From Alphaproteobacteria bacterium (GTDB lineage: Bacteria > Pseudomonadota > Alphaproteobacteria > Rhodobacterales > Rhodobacteraceae), in the NCBI GenBank assembly GCA_030429105.1, contig JAUIDE010000031.1, positions 1-40,894 on the forward strand: DNA of 40,894 nt. The letters run 5' to 3'. The translations under genes and the position numbers were made by a program. Under the pieces are notes generated by a model. It saw nothing but the letters and a program-made list of their open reading frames with translations, was not told where the DNA came from and did not search any database. Positions 26,389 through 34,720 of the stretch are shown here, in pieces (the stretch's first letter is position 1; each line of letters begins with the position of its first letter).

Positions 26389-27569
26389 GCGATCACTCCC
26401 ATCTCCCGGCCCACCGCGGCGAAGGCGTCGATGGCGCGCTCCAGCACCGCCTCGTCATGCGCGGCGGACATCTGCGTGCGGATGCGGTCCTGCCCCTTCG
26501 GCACGACGGGATAGGAGAAGGCGGCGACGAAGACGCCCCGCTTCATCAGCCGCGCCGCCATCTCCTGCGCCAGCTTCGGGTCGCGCAGCATGACCGGCGC
26601 GATCGGGTGCTCCCCCGGCAAGATCTCGAAGCCGAGCGCAGTCATCCGCTCCCGGAACCGCGCCGTGTTCCGCCAGAGCCGCTCGCGCAGCGCCGGCTCC
26701 CGCTCCACCAGGTCGAGCGCCGCGAGCGAGCCCTCCGCGATCATCGGCGCGAGGCTGTTGGAGAAGAGATAGGGGCGGGAGCGCTGGCGCAGCCACTCTA
26801 TCACCGGCGCGGGCCCGGCGACGTAGCCGCCCGAAGCGCCGCCGAGCGCCTTGCCCAGCGTCCCCGTCATCAGGTGGACCCGCCCCATGACCCCGCAATG
26901 CTCGTGGCTCCCGCGCCCCGTCGCGCCGAGGAGGCCGACCGCGTGGCTGTCGTCCACCATCACCATCGCGTCATGCCGCTCCGCGAGGTCGCAGATCTCC
27001 CGCAGCTTCGCGATATGCCCGTCCATGGAGAAGACGCCGTCCGTCGCGATCAGCCGGTGCCGCGCATCCGCCGTGTCCCGCAGCGCGGCGTCGAGCGCGG
27101 CCATGTCCCCGTTCGGATAGCGGTGGCGCCGCGCCTTGCAGAGCCGCACCCCGTCGATGATCGAGGCGTGGTTGAGCGCGTCGGAGATCACCGCATCCTC
27201 CGGTCCGAGCAGCGTCTCGAAAAGGCCGGCGTTCGCGTCGAAACAGCTCGAATAGAGGATGCAGTCCTCGAAGCCGAGAAAGGCCGCAAGCCGCGCCTCC
27301 AGCGCCTTGTGCGGCGCCTGCGTGCCGCAGATGAAGCGGACGGAGGCCATGCCGTAGCCCCAGCGCTCCAGCGCCGCCCGCCCCGCCTCCACCAGCGCGG
27401 GATGGTCCGCAAGCCCGAGATAATTGTTGGCGCAGAGGTTGATGGCGGGCGCGCCGGCGACGGCGACCTCCCCCTGCTGCGGCGTCGCGATCACCCGCTC
27501 CGCCTTGAAGAGCCCCTCCTCGCGCAGGCCCGCGAGCCGGCCCTCGACGTCCTTCAGGAAAGCGTGCAT
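26385..27569 (-). CDS. kbl: Glycine C-acetyltransferase (2-amino-3-ketobutyrate CoA ligase)
   Basis: A 394-residue PLP enzyme of the alpha-oxoamine synthase family. It cleaves 2-amino-3-oxobutyrate with CoA to glycine and acetyl-CoA. The glycine-type N-terminus [32 protein letters not shown], and the PLP lysine in [17 protein letters not shown] are all present. Length matches E. coli Kbl. It is the first gene of kbl-tdh. Glycine produced here can feed the gcvTHP system encoded at 11251-15597. Confidence 0.97.
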   Translation of the reverse strand: MHAFLKDVEGRLAGLREEGLFKAERVIATPQQGEVAVAGAPAINLCANNYLGLADHPALVEAGRAALERWGYGMASVRFICGTQAPHKALEARLAAFLGFEDCILYSSCFDANAGLFETLLGPEDAVISDALNHASIIDGVRLCKARRHRYPNGDMAALDAALRDTADARHRLIATDGVFSMDGHIAKLREICDLAERHDAMVMVDDSHAVGLLGATGRGSHEHCGVMGRVHLMTGTLGKALGGASGGYVAGPAPVIEWLRQRSRPYLFSNSLAPMIAEGSLAALDLVEREPALRERLWRNTARFRERMTALGFEILPGEHPIAPVMLRDPKLAQEMAARLMKRGVFVAAFSYPVVPKGQDRIRTQMSAAHDEAVLERAIDAFAAVGREMGVIA

Positions 27570-27671
27570 GGCGGCGCTCCTTTCCCGCCCTGCTTGGCGC
27601 CGGGCGCGGGCGCTGTCCAGTGGCGGGGCGGGGGGCCCTCGGGCCTGGGGGAGGGCGGAGGGCGTGCGCGC

Positions 27672-27701
27672 TTGCCGGGCGCAGTGCGAGAGGGCTAAAC
27701 T
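27672..27701 (+). promoter_or_regulatory. Putative promoter of the 27730 locus
   Basis: TTGCCG, an 18-bp spacer and TAAACT lie 29 bp upstream of the start codon, in the divergent gap from kbl. This is a reasonable sigma-70 match and the only candidate seen in the gap. Confidence 0.45.
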
Positions 27702-27729
27702 CGCAAATTCGCCGAGGAGGAGCCCGGAG

Positions 27730-28131
27730 ATGGAATTCGCGACTTCGCTTTATGGATTGCTATCGGTCGGAGCCGGTCTGGCCGTCTCCGGCGTGGCGTC
27801 GGAATTCGGCAAGGGGGCGGGGAAGGCCGCACTCGAAGCCCTGAAAAGCCGCCTTTCCCGCGTGTTCGGGGTGGATGAACCCACCGAGGCGGCGCTCGCG
27901 AAGCCGGAGATCGAGGCGGACGGGGAAGTGCAGCGCCTCGCCGCCCTCCTCCTCGCCGCCATCGAGGCCGCGCCGGAGCATGAGCGTGCGCCCTACGCCG
28001 TGGACATCAGGGAAATCCGCTCCAAAGGCGCGCTTCGCTTCACGGATGTCGAGGGTGTGAAGGCGGATATCGCAACCTCCGAAACGGACATGACCTTCGA
28101 GAACGTGAAGGCCCCGCCGGGAAAACGCTGA
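27730..28131 (+). CDS. N-terminal module of a two-frame TPR locus, unknown function
   Basis: A 133-residue product with GAGGAGGAG about 10 nt before the ATG. I do not recognise a family with certainty. Residues 1-45 are Gly/Ala-rich and amphipathic ([38 protein letters not shown]). Residues 50-90 are helical and acidic. Residues 105-133 look like short beta strands ([21 protein letters not shown]). This resembles the N-terminal adaptor part of larger bacterial TPR or STAND-type proteins rather than a free-standing protein. It stops two codons after a GGGAAAA heptamer, while the -1 frame stays open into the TPR ORF. It may therefore be both a short product and the first part of a fusion. Codon bias is weaker than in the neighbouring metabolic genes. 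Confidence 0.7.
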   Translation: MEFATSLYGLLSVGAGLAVSGVASEFGKGAGKAALEALKSRLSRVFGVDEPTEAALAKPEIEADGEVQRLAALLLAAIEAAPEHERAPYAVDIREIRSKGALRFTDVEGVKADIATSETDMTFENVKAPPGKR

Positions 28132-28165
28132 CCGGCGGGGCGGAGCAGGCCGGGGCCCCGGCGGT
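28107..28165 (+). promoter_or_regulatory. Candidate programmed -1 ribosomal frameshift signal
   Basis: Three elements appear in order. GAAGG (28107-28111) is Shine-Dalgarno-like. G GGA AAA (28119-28125) is an X XXY YYZ heptamer in the reading frame of the upstream ORF, two codons before its TGA (28129-28131). A stem (28131-28141 with 28155-28165, 11 pairs with one G-G mismatch, 13-nt loop) begins after a 5-nt spacer. A -1 slip joins residue 132 to an uninterrupted frame ending at 30023. The layout parallels dnaX and lambda G/GT. Confidence 0.55.
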
Positions 28166-28205
28166 CGTTATCGGCGAGGCGCAGGCGCAGACGATCAACG
28201 TCTCC

Positions 28206-30023
28206 GTGACCGCGGCTCCGGTTATCGACATCTCGGTCATCCGGGCCATTGCCGAGCAGCAGGGCTTCCTTTCGCCTGAACAGGCGAAGGCGCTGGAAGA
28301 ACGGGCGGCGCGCGCCGCCGAGGAACTCGAACGCATCCGGCGCGATCAGCCGGTGACAAGGCCTGACATCGACTCCGCCGTCCGGGCGCTGAACGAGCGC
28401 AATGTCGAGGCGGCGCGCGCCGCCTTCGACCGCGTCGATGCGGAACTGGCCGAACAGTCGGCCGCACTCCGCCGGGAACAGGCAAGCGCAAAACACGCCC
28501 GCGCCTTGCTCCTGCATCCGTTCGAGGCTTCGAAATCCGCGCCGCTCCTGCTGGAGGCCGCAAGGCTCGCTGAAACGAATTTCAGGTTTTGGGTCGATGC
28601 AGGCGATGCCTTGATGCAAATCGGCGAGCGTCCGGCGGCGGAGGAGGCTTTCGTCATGGCGGAGAAGCTGGCGCGTGAAGCGGGGGATGAGCGGAACATC
28701 GTCTTGGCGCTGTGGGGCCTCGGCCGCATTCGTCGAGTGGAGGGGGACCTCGAAGGGGCGCTGGCGGCTTGTGAGGAGGCGCTCGACCTCTCGTATGTTC
28801 TTTTCGAACGCGATCCGTTCGATCCAGACCTGCAGCCTTCACTTTCGGCAAGCCACAAGAGCCTTGGCGATGTCCGCCTTGCAGCGGGGGACCGGGCGGG
28901 GGCGCTGGCTGAGTATGAAGAGGCGCTCGACATCGACCGCATGAGAGTCGAATTGGACCCGGGCGACGGCGCGTCGGCGTGGGACGTCGCAATATCCCTT
29001 GAGCGCGTCGGCGACGCCCTCCGGGCGGCGGGTGATCTGGCGGGGGCGCTGACGGCCTACGAGGAGGGTCTTTCCATCGCCCGCGACTTTGCCGCACTCG
29101 ATCCCGACAATGCGTTCTGTCTGCAGAAGCTCTCGGCGAGCCTGTGGAACATCGGTAAGCTCCGCTGGGTTGAAGGCGACCTGGCGGTGGCGTCGCCCGT
29201 GTTCGAGGAGGCGCTTCACTGTTCGCGCGCCCTCGCGCGCATTGATCCCGGAAACGCGGATTGGGCGCGCAACATAGCGGCGACGGTTGTGAAGCTCGGG
29301 CACATTCGGGTCGCGGAAGGCGATGTGGAGGGGGGCCTTGCGCTATATGAGGAGGGTCTCGCCATCGCCAGGGATCTTGCGCAACGGGATCCGGAGAACA
29401 CGTCATGGTCGCACACTCTCGCCATAATCCTTGCGAGCATCGGCGCGGTCCTGTTCCCCAGGGGGGACAGCGAAGGGGCCATGAGGGCGCATCGGGAGAG
29501 CCTCGCCCTCTTCCGTGATCTTGCGCGCCGCGCCCCCGGCAATGCGGACATTGCGCGCGAGGTCTCGGTCAGCCTCGAAAGGATTGGCGAAATCCTTTCA
29601 GCGGAAGGCGACGCGGAGGGCGCGTTCGCTGCCTGCGAAGAAAGCCTCGCCATCGCCCGCGACCTCGCGGCGTGCGAGCCGGAAAGCGCGAAACTGGTGC
29701 GAGAGGCATGTCATTGCCTCAGCCGTTTCGGAGATGCCTGCCTTGCCGTGGGGGATCGGGCGAGGGCGCTTTCGGCTTACGAGGAAGGGCTCGCCATCGC
29801 CCGCGATCTCGCCGCGCGCGACGCCGCGAGCGCTGAATTTGAGCGCGACGTTGTCGTCGCGCTCGCGAAGATGGCGACAGCGGATGAGGCGCAGGCGGTG
29901 GAATTTTGGGCGGAGGCGGTGGATCGGCTCGAGGCGATGGAGGCTCGCGGCGTCATCGCCACGGCGGATGAAGGATTGCTTCAAGAGACGCGCGAAGAGC
30001 TGGCGAAAGCCCGCGCCCGCTGA
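28206..30023 (+). CDS. TPR protein with eight 48-residue repeats
   Basis: From the first usable start codon (GTG at 28206) it encodes 605 residues. The frame is open further upstream, through AVVIGEAQAQTINVSV, to the frameshift site. Residues 1-100 are helical with a predicted coiled-coil-like stretch (EQAKALEERAARAAEELERI). Residues 180-563 are eight consecutive TPR-type units of exactly 48 residues, each starting GD and carrying AL/YEE, LDPxN and LxxIG positions. The C-terminal tail is acidic and helical. No enzymatic domain, signal peptide or membrane segment is seen, so it is probably a cytoplasmic scaffold. No convincing ribosome binding site precedes 28206, which favours production as a fusion with the upstream ORF. 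Looser codon use suggests an accessory gene. Confidence 0.8.
   Translation: MTAAPVIDISVIRAIAEQQGFLSPEQAKALEERAARAAEELERIRRDQPVTRPDIDSAVRALNERNVEAARAAFDRVDAELAEQSAALRREQASAKHARALLLHPFEASKSAPLLLEAARLAETNFRFWVDAGDALMQIGERPAAEEAFVMAEKLAREAGDERNIVLALWGLGRIRRVEGDLEGALAACEEALDLSYVLFERDPFDPDLQPSLSASHKSLGDVRLAAGDRAGALAEYEEALDIDRMRVELDPGDGASAWDVAISLERVGDALRAAGDLAGALTAYEEGLSIARDFAALDPDNAFCLQKLSASLWNIGKLRWVEGDLAVASPVFEEALHCSRALARIDPGNADWARNIAATVVKLGHIRVAEGDVEGGLALYEEGLAIARDLAQRDPENTSWSHTLAIILASIGAVLFPRGDSEGAMRAHRESLALFRDLARRAPGNADIAREVSVSLERIGEILSAEGDAEGAFAACEESLAIARDLAACEPESAKLVREACHCLSRFGDACLAVGDRARALSAYEEGLAIARDLAARDAASAEFERDVVVALAKMATADEAQAVEFWAEAVDRLEAMEARGVIATADEGLLQETREELAKARAR
28743..29894 (+). 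repeat. Eight tandem 144-bp TPR-coding units
   Basis: Each unit encodes 48 residues beginning Gly-Asp (GDLEGAL, GDRAGAL, GDLAGAL, GDLAVAS, GDVEGGL, GDSEGAM, GDAEGAF, GDRARAL). Spacing is exact with no indels, although the DNA sequences have diverged. This is consistent with old intragenic duplication held by structural constraint. Confidence 0.9.
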
Positions 30024-30034
30024 CCGCCCCGCCC

Positions 30035-30104
30035 CCTCCCTCCCGCCGGGAGAGAGGATGCGCTCACGGCGCCGCCAGCGCCCCCCTCTCCCTCGGGAGA
30101 GGGG
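30035..30104. repeat. Pair of CTCTCCC/GGGAGAG hairpins
   Basis: Two palindromes lie in tandem 12 bp after the TPR stop. The first is 30035-30057 (10-bp arms, one mismatch). The second is 30083-30104 (CCCCTCTCCC/GGGAGAGGGG, 2-nt loop), followed by GCGGGGGAGAGGG. CCCTCTCCC/GGGAGAGGG elements are common dispersed intergenic repeats in proteobacterial genomes. Confidence 0.65.
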
Positions 30105-30202
30105 CGGGGGAGAGGGCTCCCACGTCACCGCCCCGGTCAACGTGTGGATTTTGCCCACGCCCCGCCAACCGCCCGCCTGAATCGGCGGGCGCAGATTGTT
30201 TC

Positions 30203-30223
30203 AAAACCGATCACGGTTTTTTT
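30203..30223 (+). terminator. Intrinsic terminator of the TPR locus
   Basis: AAAACCG-ATCA-CGGTTTT forms a 7-bp stem followed by a T-tract (30217-30223). The A-rich 5' arm makes it potentially bidirectional. It sits between the convergent TPR and ilvD genes. Confidence 0.7.
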
Positions 30224-30268
30224 CGTTCCGAATCAAGCCTCCGGGGCCGATAACCATGGTTATGGCCC

Positions 30269-30288
30269 AAAAAGCCCCCTCCGGAGGC
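30269..30288 (-). terminator. Intrinsic terminator of ilvD
   Basis: On the minus strand GCCTCC-GGA-GGGGGC forms a 6-bp stem (one G-T pair) followed by TTTTT, starting 6 bp past the ilvD stop codon. A second dyad, GGCC-G-ATAACCATGGTTAT-G-GCC, lies immediately beyond. Confidence 0.7.
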
Positions 30289-30293
30289 CCCCG

Positions 30294-32174
30294 TCACTCC
30301 GCCGCGAGGCTCCTTGTCCGGGCCGCGAGGAACCCGTCCACGTCCCGCACCGCCCCTTCGGAGGCCGAGGTCGCGAAGGCCGCGAAGACCTTGAGCGCGG
30401 GGGTGATCTTCCGGGGCCGGACCTCCGTCGGCTGCCATGCCGCCGCCCCCTTCGCCTCCATCGCCCGCCGCCGCTCGGCCAGCACCGCGTCGGAAACGTT
30501 GAGCGAAAGGCTTCGCCCGGAGATCGAGATGCGGATCTCGTCCCCGTCCTCGATCAGCCCGACCGCCCCGCCGAGCGCCGCCTCGGGCGAGATATGCCCG
30601 ATGGAGAGGCCCGAGGAGCCCCCCGAAAACCGGCCGTCCGTGATCAGCGCGCAGGATTTCCCGAGCCCGACCGCCTTCAGGTAGGAGGTCGGGTAGAGCA
30701 TCTCCTGCATCCCCGGCCCGCCCTTCGGCCCCTCATAGCGGATGACGACGACATGGCCGGGCTTCACCTTGTTCCCGAGGATGCCCTTCACCGCGCTGTC
30801 CTGGCTCTCGAACACGATCGCCTTGCCGGTGAATTCGAGGCATTCCTCCGGCACCCCCGCCGTCTTCACGATGCACCCGTCCTCCGCGATGTTCCCGTAG
30901 AGGACGGCGAGCCCGCCATCCTTCGAATAGGCGTGCGCGCCGTTCCGGATGCAGCCCTTCTCCCCGTCGAGATCGAGGTCCTTCCAGAGGTTGGAGGTGC
31001 TGAACGCCTCCGTCGTCCGCACCCCGCCCGGCGCGGCGCGGAAGAATTCCAGCACCTCGGGCGCCGGGTTCCGCAGAACGTCCCACTTCTCTAGCGCCTC
31101 GGCGTAGGTCTTCGAATGAACCGTCGGCCGGTCCCGATGGATCAGCCCCAGCCGGTCCAGCTCCCCCATCAGCCGCATGATCCCGCCGGCGCGGTGGAAA
31201 TCCTCCATGTGATATTCCGAGGTAGAGGGTGCGAGCTTGGAAAGGTGCGGCACCCGGCGCGAAAGCCGGTCGATGTCGTCCATCGTGAACGGCACGCCCC
31301 CCTCCCGCGCCGCGGCGAGGAGGTGGAGGATCGTATTGGTCGAGCCGCCCATCGCGATGTCGAGCGTCATCGCGTTCTCGAAGCTCTCGAAATTCGCGAT
31401 GCCCCGCGGCGTCGCCGTCACGTCGTCCTGCTCGTACCAGCGGCGGGCGAGGGAGACGATGGTGCGCGCCGCCTCGAGGAACAGCTCCTTCCGGTAGGCG
31501 TGGGTCGCGAGTGTGGAGCCGTTGCCGGGGAGCGCGAGGCCGAGCGCCTCGGTCAGGCAGTTCATCGAGTTAGCCGTGAACATGCCCGAGCAGGAGCCGC
31601 AGGTCGGGCAGGCGGAGCGCTCCGTCTTCTCGCTGTCCGCCTCGGAGACGTTGGGGTTCACCGCGTTCATCATCGCATCGACGAGGTCGACCTTCCGCTC
31701 CGTCCCGTCGAGGATGACCTTGCCGGCCTCCATCGGCCCGCCGGAGACGAAGATCGCCGGAATGTTGAGCCGCATCGCCGCCATCAGCATCCCGGGGGTG
31801 ATCTTGTCGCAATTCGAGATGCAGATCACCGCGTCCGCGCAATGGGCGTTGCACATGTATTCGACGCTGTCGGCGATGATCTCCCGGGACGGGAGGGAAT
31901 AGAGCATCCCGTCATGCCCCATCGCGATCCCGTCATCCACGGCGATGGTGTTGAACTCCTTGGCGACGCCGCCGGCCTTCTCGATCTCGCGCGCCACCAT
32001 CTGGCCGAGGTCCTTGAGGTGGACATGGCCGGGCACGAACTGGGTGAAGGAATTGGCGACGGCGATGATCGGCTTGCCGAAATCGGACTCGCCCATGCCG
32101 GTCGCGCGCCAGAGCGCGCGGGCGCCCGCCATGTTGCGGCCGTGGGTGGTCGTGCGGGAGCGGTATTCGGGCAT
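30294..32174 (-). CDS. ilvD: Dihydroxy-acid dehydratase (canonical IlvD)
   Basis: A 626-residue Fe-S enzyme converting 2,3-dihydroxyisovalerate and 2,3-dihydroxy-3-methylvalerate to the 2-oxo acids of valine, leucine and isoleucine synthesis. It starts [20 protein letters not shown] with GGAGGA about 8 nt upstream. Cluster cysteines are in [12 protein letters not shown] and [37 protein letters not shown] near the C-terminus is typical of the [4Fe-4S] E. coli-type enzyme. It is transcribed alone with its own terminator. The presence of this copy makes it likely that the paralogue at 17976-19703 does something else. Confidence 0.96.
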   Translation of the reverse strand: MPEYRSRTTTHGRNMAGARALWRATGMGESDFGKPIIAVANSFTQFVPGHVHLKDLGQMVAREIEKAGGVAKEFNTIAVDDGIAMGHDGMLYSLPSREIIADSVEYMCNAHCADAVICISNCDKITPGMLMAAMRLNIPAIFVSGGPMEAGKVILDGTERKVDLVDAMMNAVNPNVSEADSEKTERSACPTCGSCSGMFTANSMNCLTEALGLALPGNGSTLATHAYRKELFLEAARTIVSLARRWYEQDDVTATPRGIANFESFENAMTLDIAMGGSTNTILHLLAAAREGGVPFTMDDIDRLSRRVPHLSKLAPSTSEYHMEDFHRAGGIMRLMGELDRLGLIHRDRPTVHSKTYAEALEKWDVLRNPAPEVLEFFRAAPGGVRTTEAFSTSNLWKDLDLDGEKGCIRNGAHAYSKDGGLAVLYGNIAEDGCIVKTAGVPEECLEFTGKAIVFESQDSAVKGILGNKVKPGHVVVIRYEGPKGGPGMQEMLYPTSYLKAVGLGKSCALITDGRFSGGSSGLSIGHISPEAALGGAVGLIEDGDEIRISISGRSLSLNVSDAVLAERRRAMEAKGAAAWQPTEVRPRKITPALKVFAAFATSASEGAVRDVDGFLAARTRSLAAE

Positions 32175-32201
32175 CTGGCGTCCTCCGGGGCGTGGCTTTT
32201 G

Positions 32202-32223
32202 CCCGAGGGTATAAACCTTCGGG
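32202..32223. promoter_or_regulatory. Imperfect dyad around TATAAA in the ilvD / membrane-operon divergent gap
   Basis: CCCGAGGG-TATAAA-CCTTCGGG is a near-palindrome of 22 bp with an AT-rich centre in the 90-bp divergent region. It could overlap a -10 element and act as an operator for either side. No regulator is implied by neighbouring genes. Confidence 0.35.
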
Positions 32224-32264
32224 GGCTTCAGGAAAAGCGAGCGCGGCGCTGACGGAAACGTGAC

Positions 32265-32681
32265 ATGATGCTGTCGCCCGCGGCGGCTATGAGCAACCGA
32301 GTCGCGAGGATCGTCGCCGTGCAGACCGCCGCCCTTCTCATGGATCTCGCCCGCCTCTGGCTCTGGGCCGGAGCAGCAGTTTCCGTTCCCTTTCTCCTCT
32401 GGGGCGTCGGGCGCGTGGAGCCGAACGCGCGGGATTCCTGGGCCTTCCGTCCGCTGCTGATCCCGGGCGTCCTGCTGATCTGGCCGCTCGTCCTCTGGCG
32501 CTGGTTCCTGCTCGAGACGGGGCGGGACGACTGGGCGAAGCGGCACCTGCCGCCGCGGCGGGCGCACGCCTTCGCGGCGCTGCTTCTCGCCGTCCTGATC
32601 CCGCTGACGATCATCGCCGGGCTCGCGATCCGGCAGGGGCCGCCCGCGGGCGCGCCCGTGCTGCTGGAGGCGCCGGAATGA
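32265..32681 (+). CDS. Small membrane protein, first gene of the Rieske operon
   Basis: Up to 138 residues. The start is uncertain: ATGs at 32265, 32289 and 32340 are all in frame and none has a strong ribosome binding site. The core begins about [20 protein letters not shown] and has three hydrophobic segments: [37 protein letters not shown] and [20 protein letters not shown]. The segment [20 protein letters not shown] is probably conserved in homologues next to similar Rieske proteins. No cofactor-binding motif is visible. The stop overlaps the next ATG by 4 bp, so it is coupled to the ferric-reductase-like gene and probably forms a membrane complex with it. Confidence 0.7.
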   Translation: MMLSPAAAMSNRVARIVAVQTAALLMDLARLWLWAGAAVSVPFLLWGVGRVEPNARDSWAFRPLLIPGVLLIWPLVLWRWFLLETGRDDWAKRHLPPRRAHAFAALLLAVLIPLTIIAGLAIRQGPPAGAPVLLEAPE

Positions 32682-33712
32682 GCGTTTCCTACATCCCGGT
32701 GCAGTGGAACGGGTTCAAGCACCGCTACAACCTCGCCCTCGCGCTCGCCGTCGGGCTCTATCTCTGGATTTTCGTCGAGCTTGGCCCGGCCCTTCTCGGC
32801 CATGCGAACCCGATCACGCCGCAGATCCATAACGCCCGCGCCTTCGGCTCCTGCGCCTTCCTGATGATGAGCGTCATCTTGATGATCGGCCCGCTGGCGC
32901 GGCTCGACGTCCGGTTCCTCCCGCTCCTCTACAACCGCCGGCATTTCGGGGTGATGACGGCGCTGGTCGCGCTCAGCCATTTCCTCTTCGTCTTCAACTG
33001 GTATTTCGTCTTCACGCCCTTCCCCTCATGGGAGGCGCTGCTTTTTTCCAACACGGCCTATGACCGGGCGCTCGGCTTCCCTTTCGAGGCGTTCGGGATC
33101 TTCGCGCTCCTCGCGCTCCTGATCCTCGCGGCGACGAGCCATGATTTCTGGCTCTCGTTCCTGACGCCGCGGATCTGGAAGTCGCTGCACTACCTCATCT
33201 ATCCGGCCTACGCCGCCGTCGTCGCGCATGTGACGCTCGGCGCGGCGCAGGGGGTGAGGGGGCTCGCCTTTCCCGTGCTGGTCTGGTCGCTGGCGCTGGT
33301 CGTCGCCGGGCTCCATCTCGCCGCGTGGCGGAAGGAGCGGCGGGCCGCGGCGGCTGCGGGAGAGTGGGTTCCCGTCTGCCGGCCGGAGGAGATCGAGGAG
33401 GGGCGCGCGCGGGTCGTCCGGCTCTCCGGCGGCGAGCGCGCGGCGGTCTTCCGCCATGAGGGCCGGTTCTCCGCCATCTCGAACGCCTGCGCGCACCAGA
33501 ACGGGCCGCTGGGCGAGGGGCGGATCGTGGACGGCTGTGTGACCTGCCCCTGGCACGGCTTCCAGTACCGGGTCGAGGACGGATGCTCGCCGGCCCCTTT
33601 CACCGAGAAGGTGCCGACGTACCGGCTGCGGCTCCGCTCCGGGACGATCGAGCTCGACGCGCGGGCGAACCCGCCCGGAACGCCGGTTCAGCCGCTTGAG
33701 GCCCCGAGATGA
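32678..33712 (+). CDS. Ferric-reductase-like transmembrane protein fused to a Rieske [2Fe-2S] domain
   Basis: A 344-residue fusion. Residues 15-215 contain about six membrane helices of the ferric reductase/MsrQ/cytochrome b type, with candidate heme-ligand histidines at 101, 155, 171 and 184 ([40 protein letters not shown]). Residues 230-325 form a Rieske domain with both cluster motifs intact, [11 protein letters not shown] (Cys271, His273) and [14 protein letters not shown] (Cys290, His293). The likely role is electron transfer between a heme-containing membrane unit and a soluble partner. The Rieske domain follows the last helix and an Arg-rich loop, which suggests a cytoplasmic location by the positive-inside rule. 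It overlaps both neighbours by 4 bp. Substrate and partner are unknown. Confidence 0.87.
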   Translation: MSVSYIPVQWNGFKHRYNLALALAVGLYLWIFVELGPALLGHANPITPQIHNARAFGSCAFLMMSVILMIGPLARLDVRFLPLLYNRRHFGVMTALVALSHFLFVFNWYFVFTPFPSWEALLFSNTAYDRALGFPFEAFGIFALLALLILAATSHDFWLSFLTPRIWKSLHYLIYPAYAAVVAHVTLGAAQGVRGLAFPVLVWSLALVVAGLHLAAWRKERRAAAAAGEWVPVCRPEEIEEGRARVVRLSGGERAAVFRHEGRFSAISNACAHQNGPLGEGRIVDGCVTCPWHGFQYRVEDGCSPAPFTEKVPTYRLRLRSGTIELDARANPPGTPVQPLEAPR

Positions 33713-34464
33713 GGGCGCGGGACGAGTTCTTCATCGGCTTCTTCCCGATCCCGCCGGGGCTCCGGCCGTTCCTCGCCGCAATCGCCGTCGCTCTGATCCT
33801 GCTTTTCGCCGCCGCCGGGTGGTTCGCGGCGTCCACACAGGCCGCGCCGGAGGAGGCCGGCTTCCGCTTCGATTTCGGGCGGCAGGAGGTGACGGGCGTC
33901 CTTTCCCTACATCCCTATCCGGTGATCCGGGTGACGGAGGGCTCCGAACGCCTCGCCGCCGGGCGGACGGTGATGCTCTCGGGCGGCGGGAAGTTCGCGC
34001 CGCCGCAGGCCGCTGCGCTTGACGGGAGACTCGTGAAGGCGGGCGGCGTGATCCTCAGGCGCGGCGATCTCGACATGCTCCAGATCGGCGGCGGGGACGC
34101 GAACCTTGCGGCGGCGGAAGGCGAGGCGCCCGCGCTCTCCCCTCCCGAACGGCTCGGGCGCTGGCGCCTCGAAGGCGAAATCTGCGACGGGAAATGCGCC
34201 GCCGGGGCGATGCGGCCCGGGCGCGACCTCTCGCACAAGGCCTGCGCCAATCTCTGCATCACCGGCGGGGTTCCGGCCGTGTTCGTCTCCGCGGCGCCGG
34301 TCGAGGGCGCGGAGTTCCTGCTGATGGCCGGGCCGGAGGGCGGGCCGCTCCCGCCGGAGGCGCTCGCCTTCACCGCCGCGTATGTCTCCGTCGAAGGAGA
34401 AATCGAACGGGTAGGCGACCTGCTCGTCTTCCGGATAGACCCGGCGACGCTGAGGGCGCTCTGA
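33709..34464 (+). CDS. Membrane-anchored periplasmic protein with a conserved Cys/His motif
   Basis: A 251-residue protein with one N-terminal membrane anchor (about residues 20-42, PFLAAIAVALILLFAAAGWF) and a large periplasmic part. The centre has GEICDGKCAAGAMRPG followed by SHKACANLCITGGVPAVFV. This gives Cys159, Cys163, His176, Cys179 and Cys183, a strongly ligand-like set that could bind metal or a cluster or form disulfides. I do not know a named family for it, though it appears to be a repeated partner of Rieske/ferric-reductase-like proteins. The start overlaps the fusion gene by 4 bp. It may be the soluble electron-exchange partner of the membrane unit. Confidence 0.75.
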   Translation: MRARDEFFIGFFPIPPGLRPFLAAIAVALILLFAAAGWFAASTQAAPEEAGFRFDFGRQEVTGVLSLHPYPVIRVTEGSERLAAGRTVMLSGGGKFAPPQAAALDGRLVKAGGVILRRGDLDMLQIGGGDANLAAAEGEAPALSPPERLGRWRLEGEICDGKCAAGAMRPGRDLSHKACANLCITGGVPAVFVSAAPVEGAEFLLMAGPEGGPLPPEALAFTAAYVSVEGEIERVGDLLVFRIDPATLRAL

Positions 34465-34465
34465 G

Positions 34466-34720
34466 ATGCGCGGTCTCCTCGGCGCGGTCCTGTTTCTCCT
34501 GCTCGCGCTGGCGCTGGCTTATATTTCCCGGTTCTGGCCGCTCCGGCTCTGGGGGCCGGAGCCGCTCCTCGGCGTCCTGCCGCCGGGCGGGGACCTCTGG
34601 CGGGGCTGGATGCGAATGCTCGGGCTCGGGGCTTATGACCTGATCCTCTGGGGCGTCTTCGCCTTCGCCCTCCTGACCGGGGCGGAGAGGCTGTTGTCCC
34701 GCCTAGGAAAGCACGAATGA
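34466..34720 (+). CDS. Small two-helix membrane protein
   Basis: An 84-residue protein starting 1 bp after the previous stop. The first helix is residues 2-20 (RGLLGAVLFLLLALALAYI) and a second is about 53-71 (LGAYDLILWGVFAFALLTGA). It is the last clear member of the 32265-34720 operon and probably an accessory subunit of the Rieske/ferric-reductase-like complex. There are no Cys or His residues suited to cofactor binding apart from one His near the C-terminus. Confidence 0.7.
   Translation: MRGLLGAVLFLLLALALAYISRFWPLRLWGPEPLLGVLPPGGDLWRGWMRMLGLGAYDLILWGVFAFALLTGAERLLSRLGKHE

Noticed and set aside
28128-28130. CTG overlapping the TGA of the first ORF as a start codon for the TPR protein
   Set aside because: CTG starts are very rare and no ribosome binding site is placed for it. 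Frameshifting or coupled initiation at the GTG at 28206 fits better.
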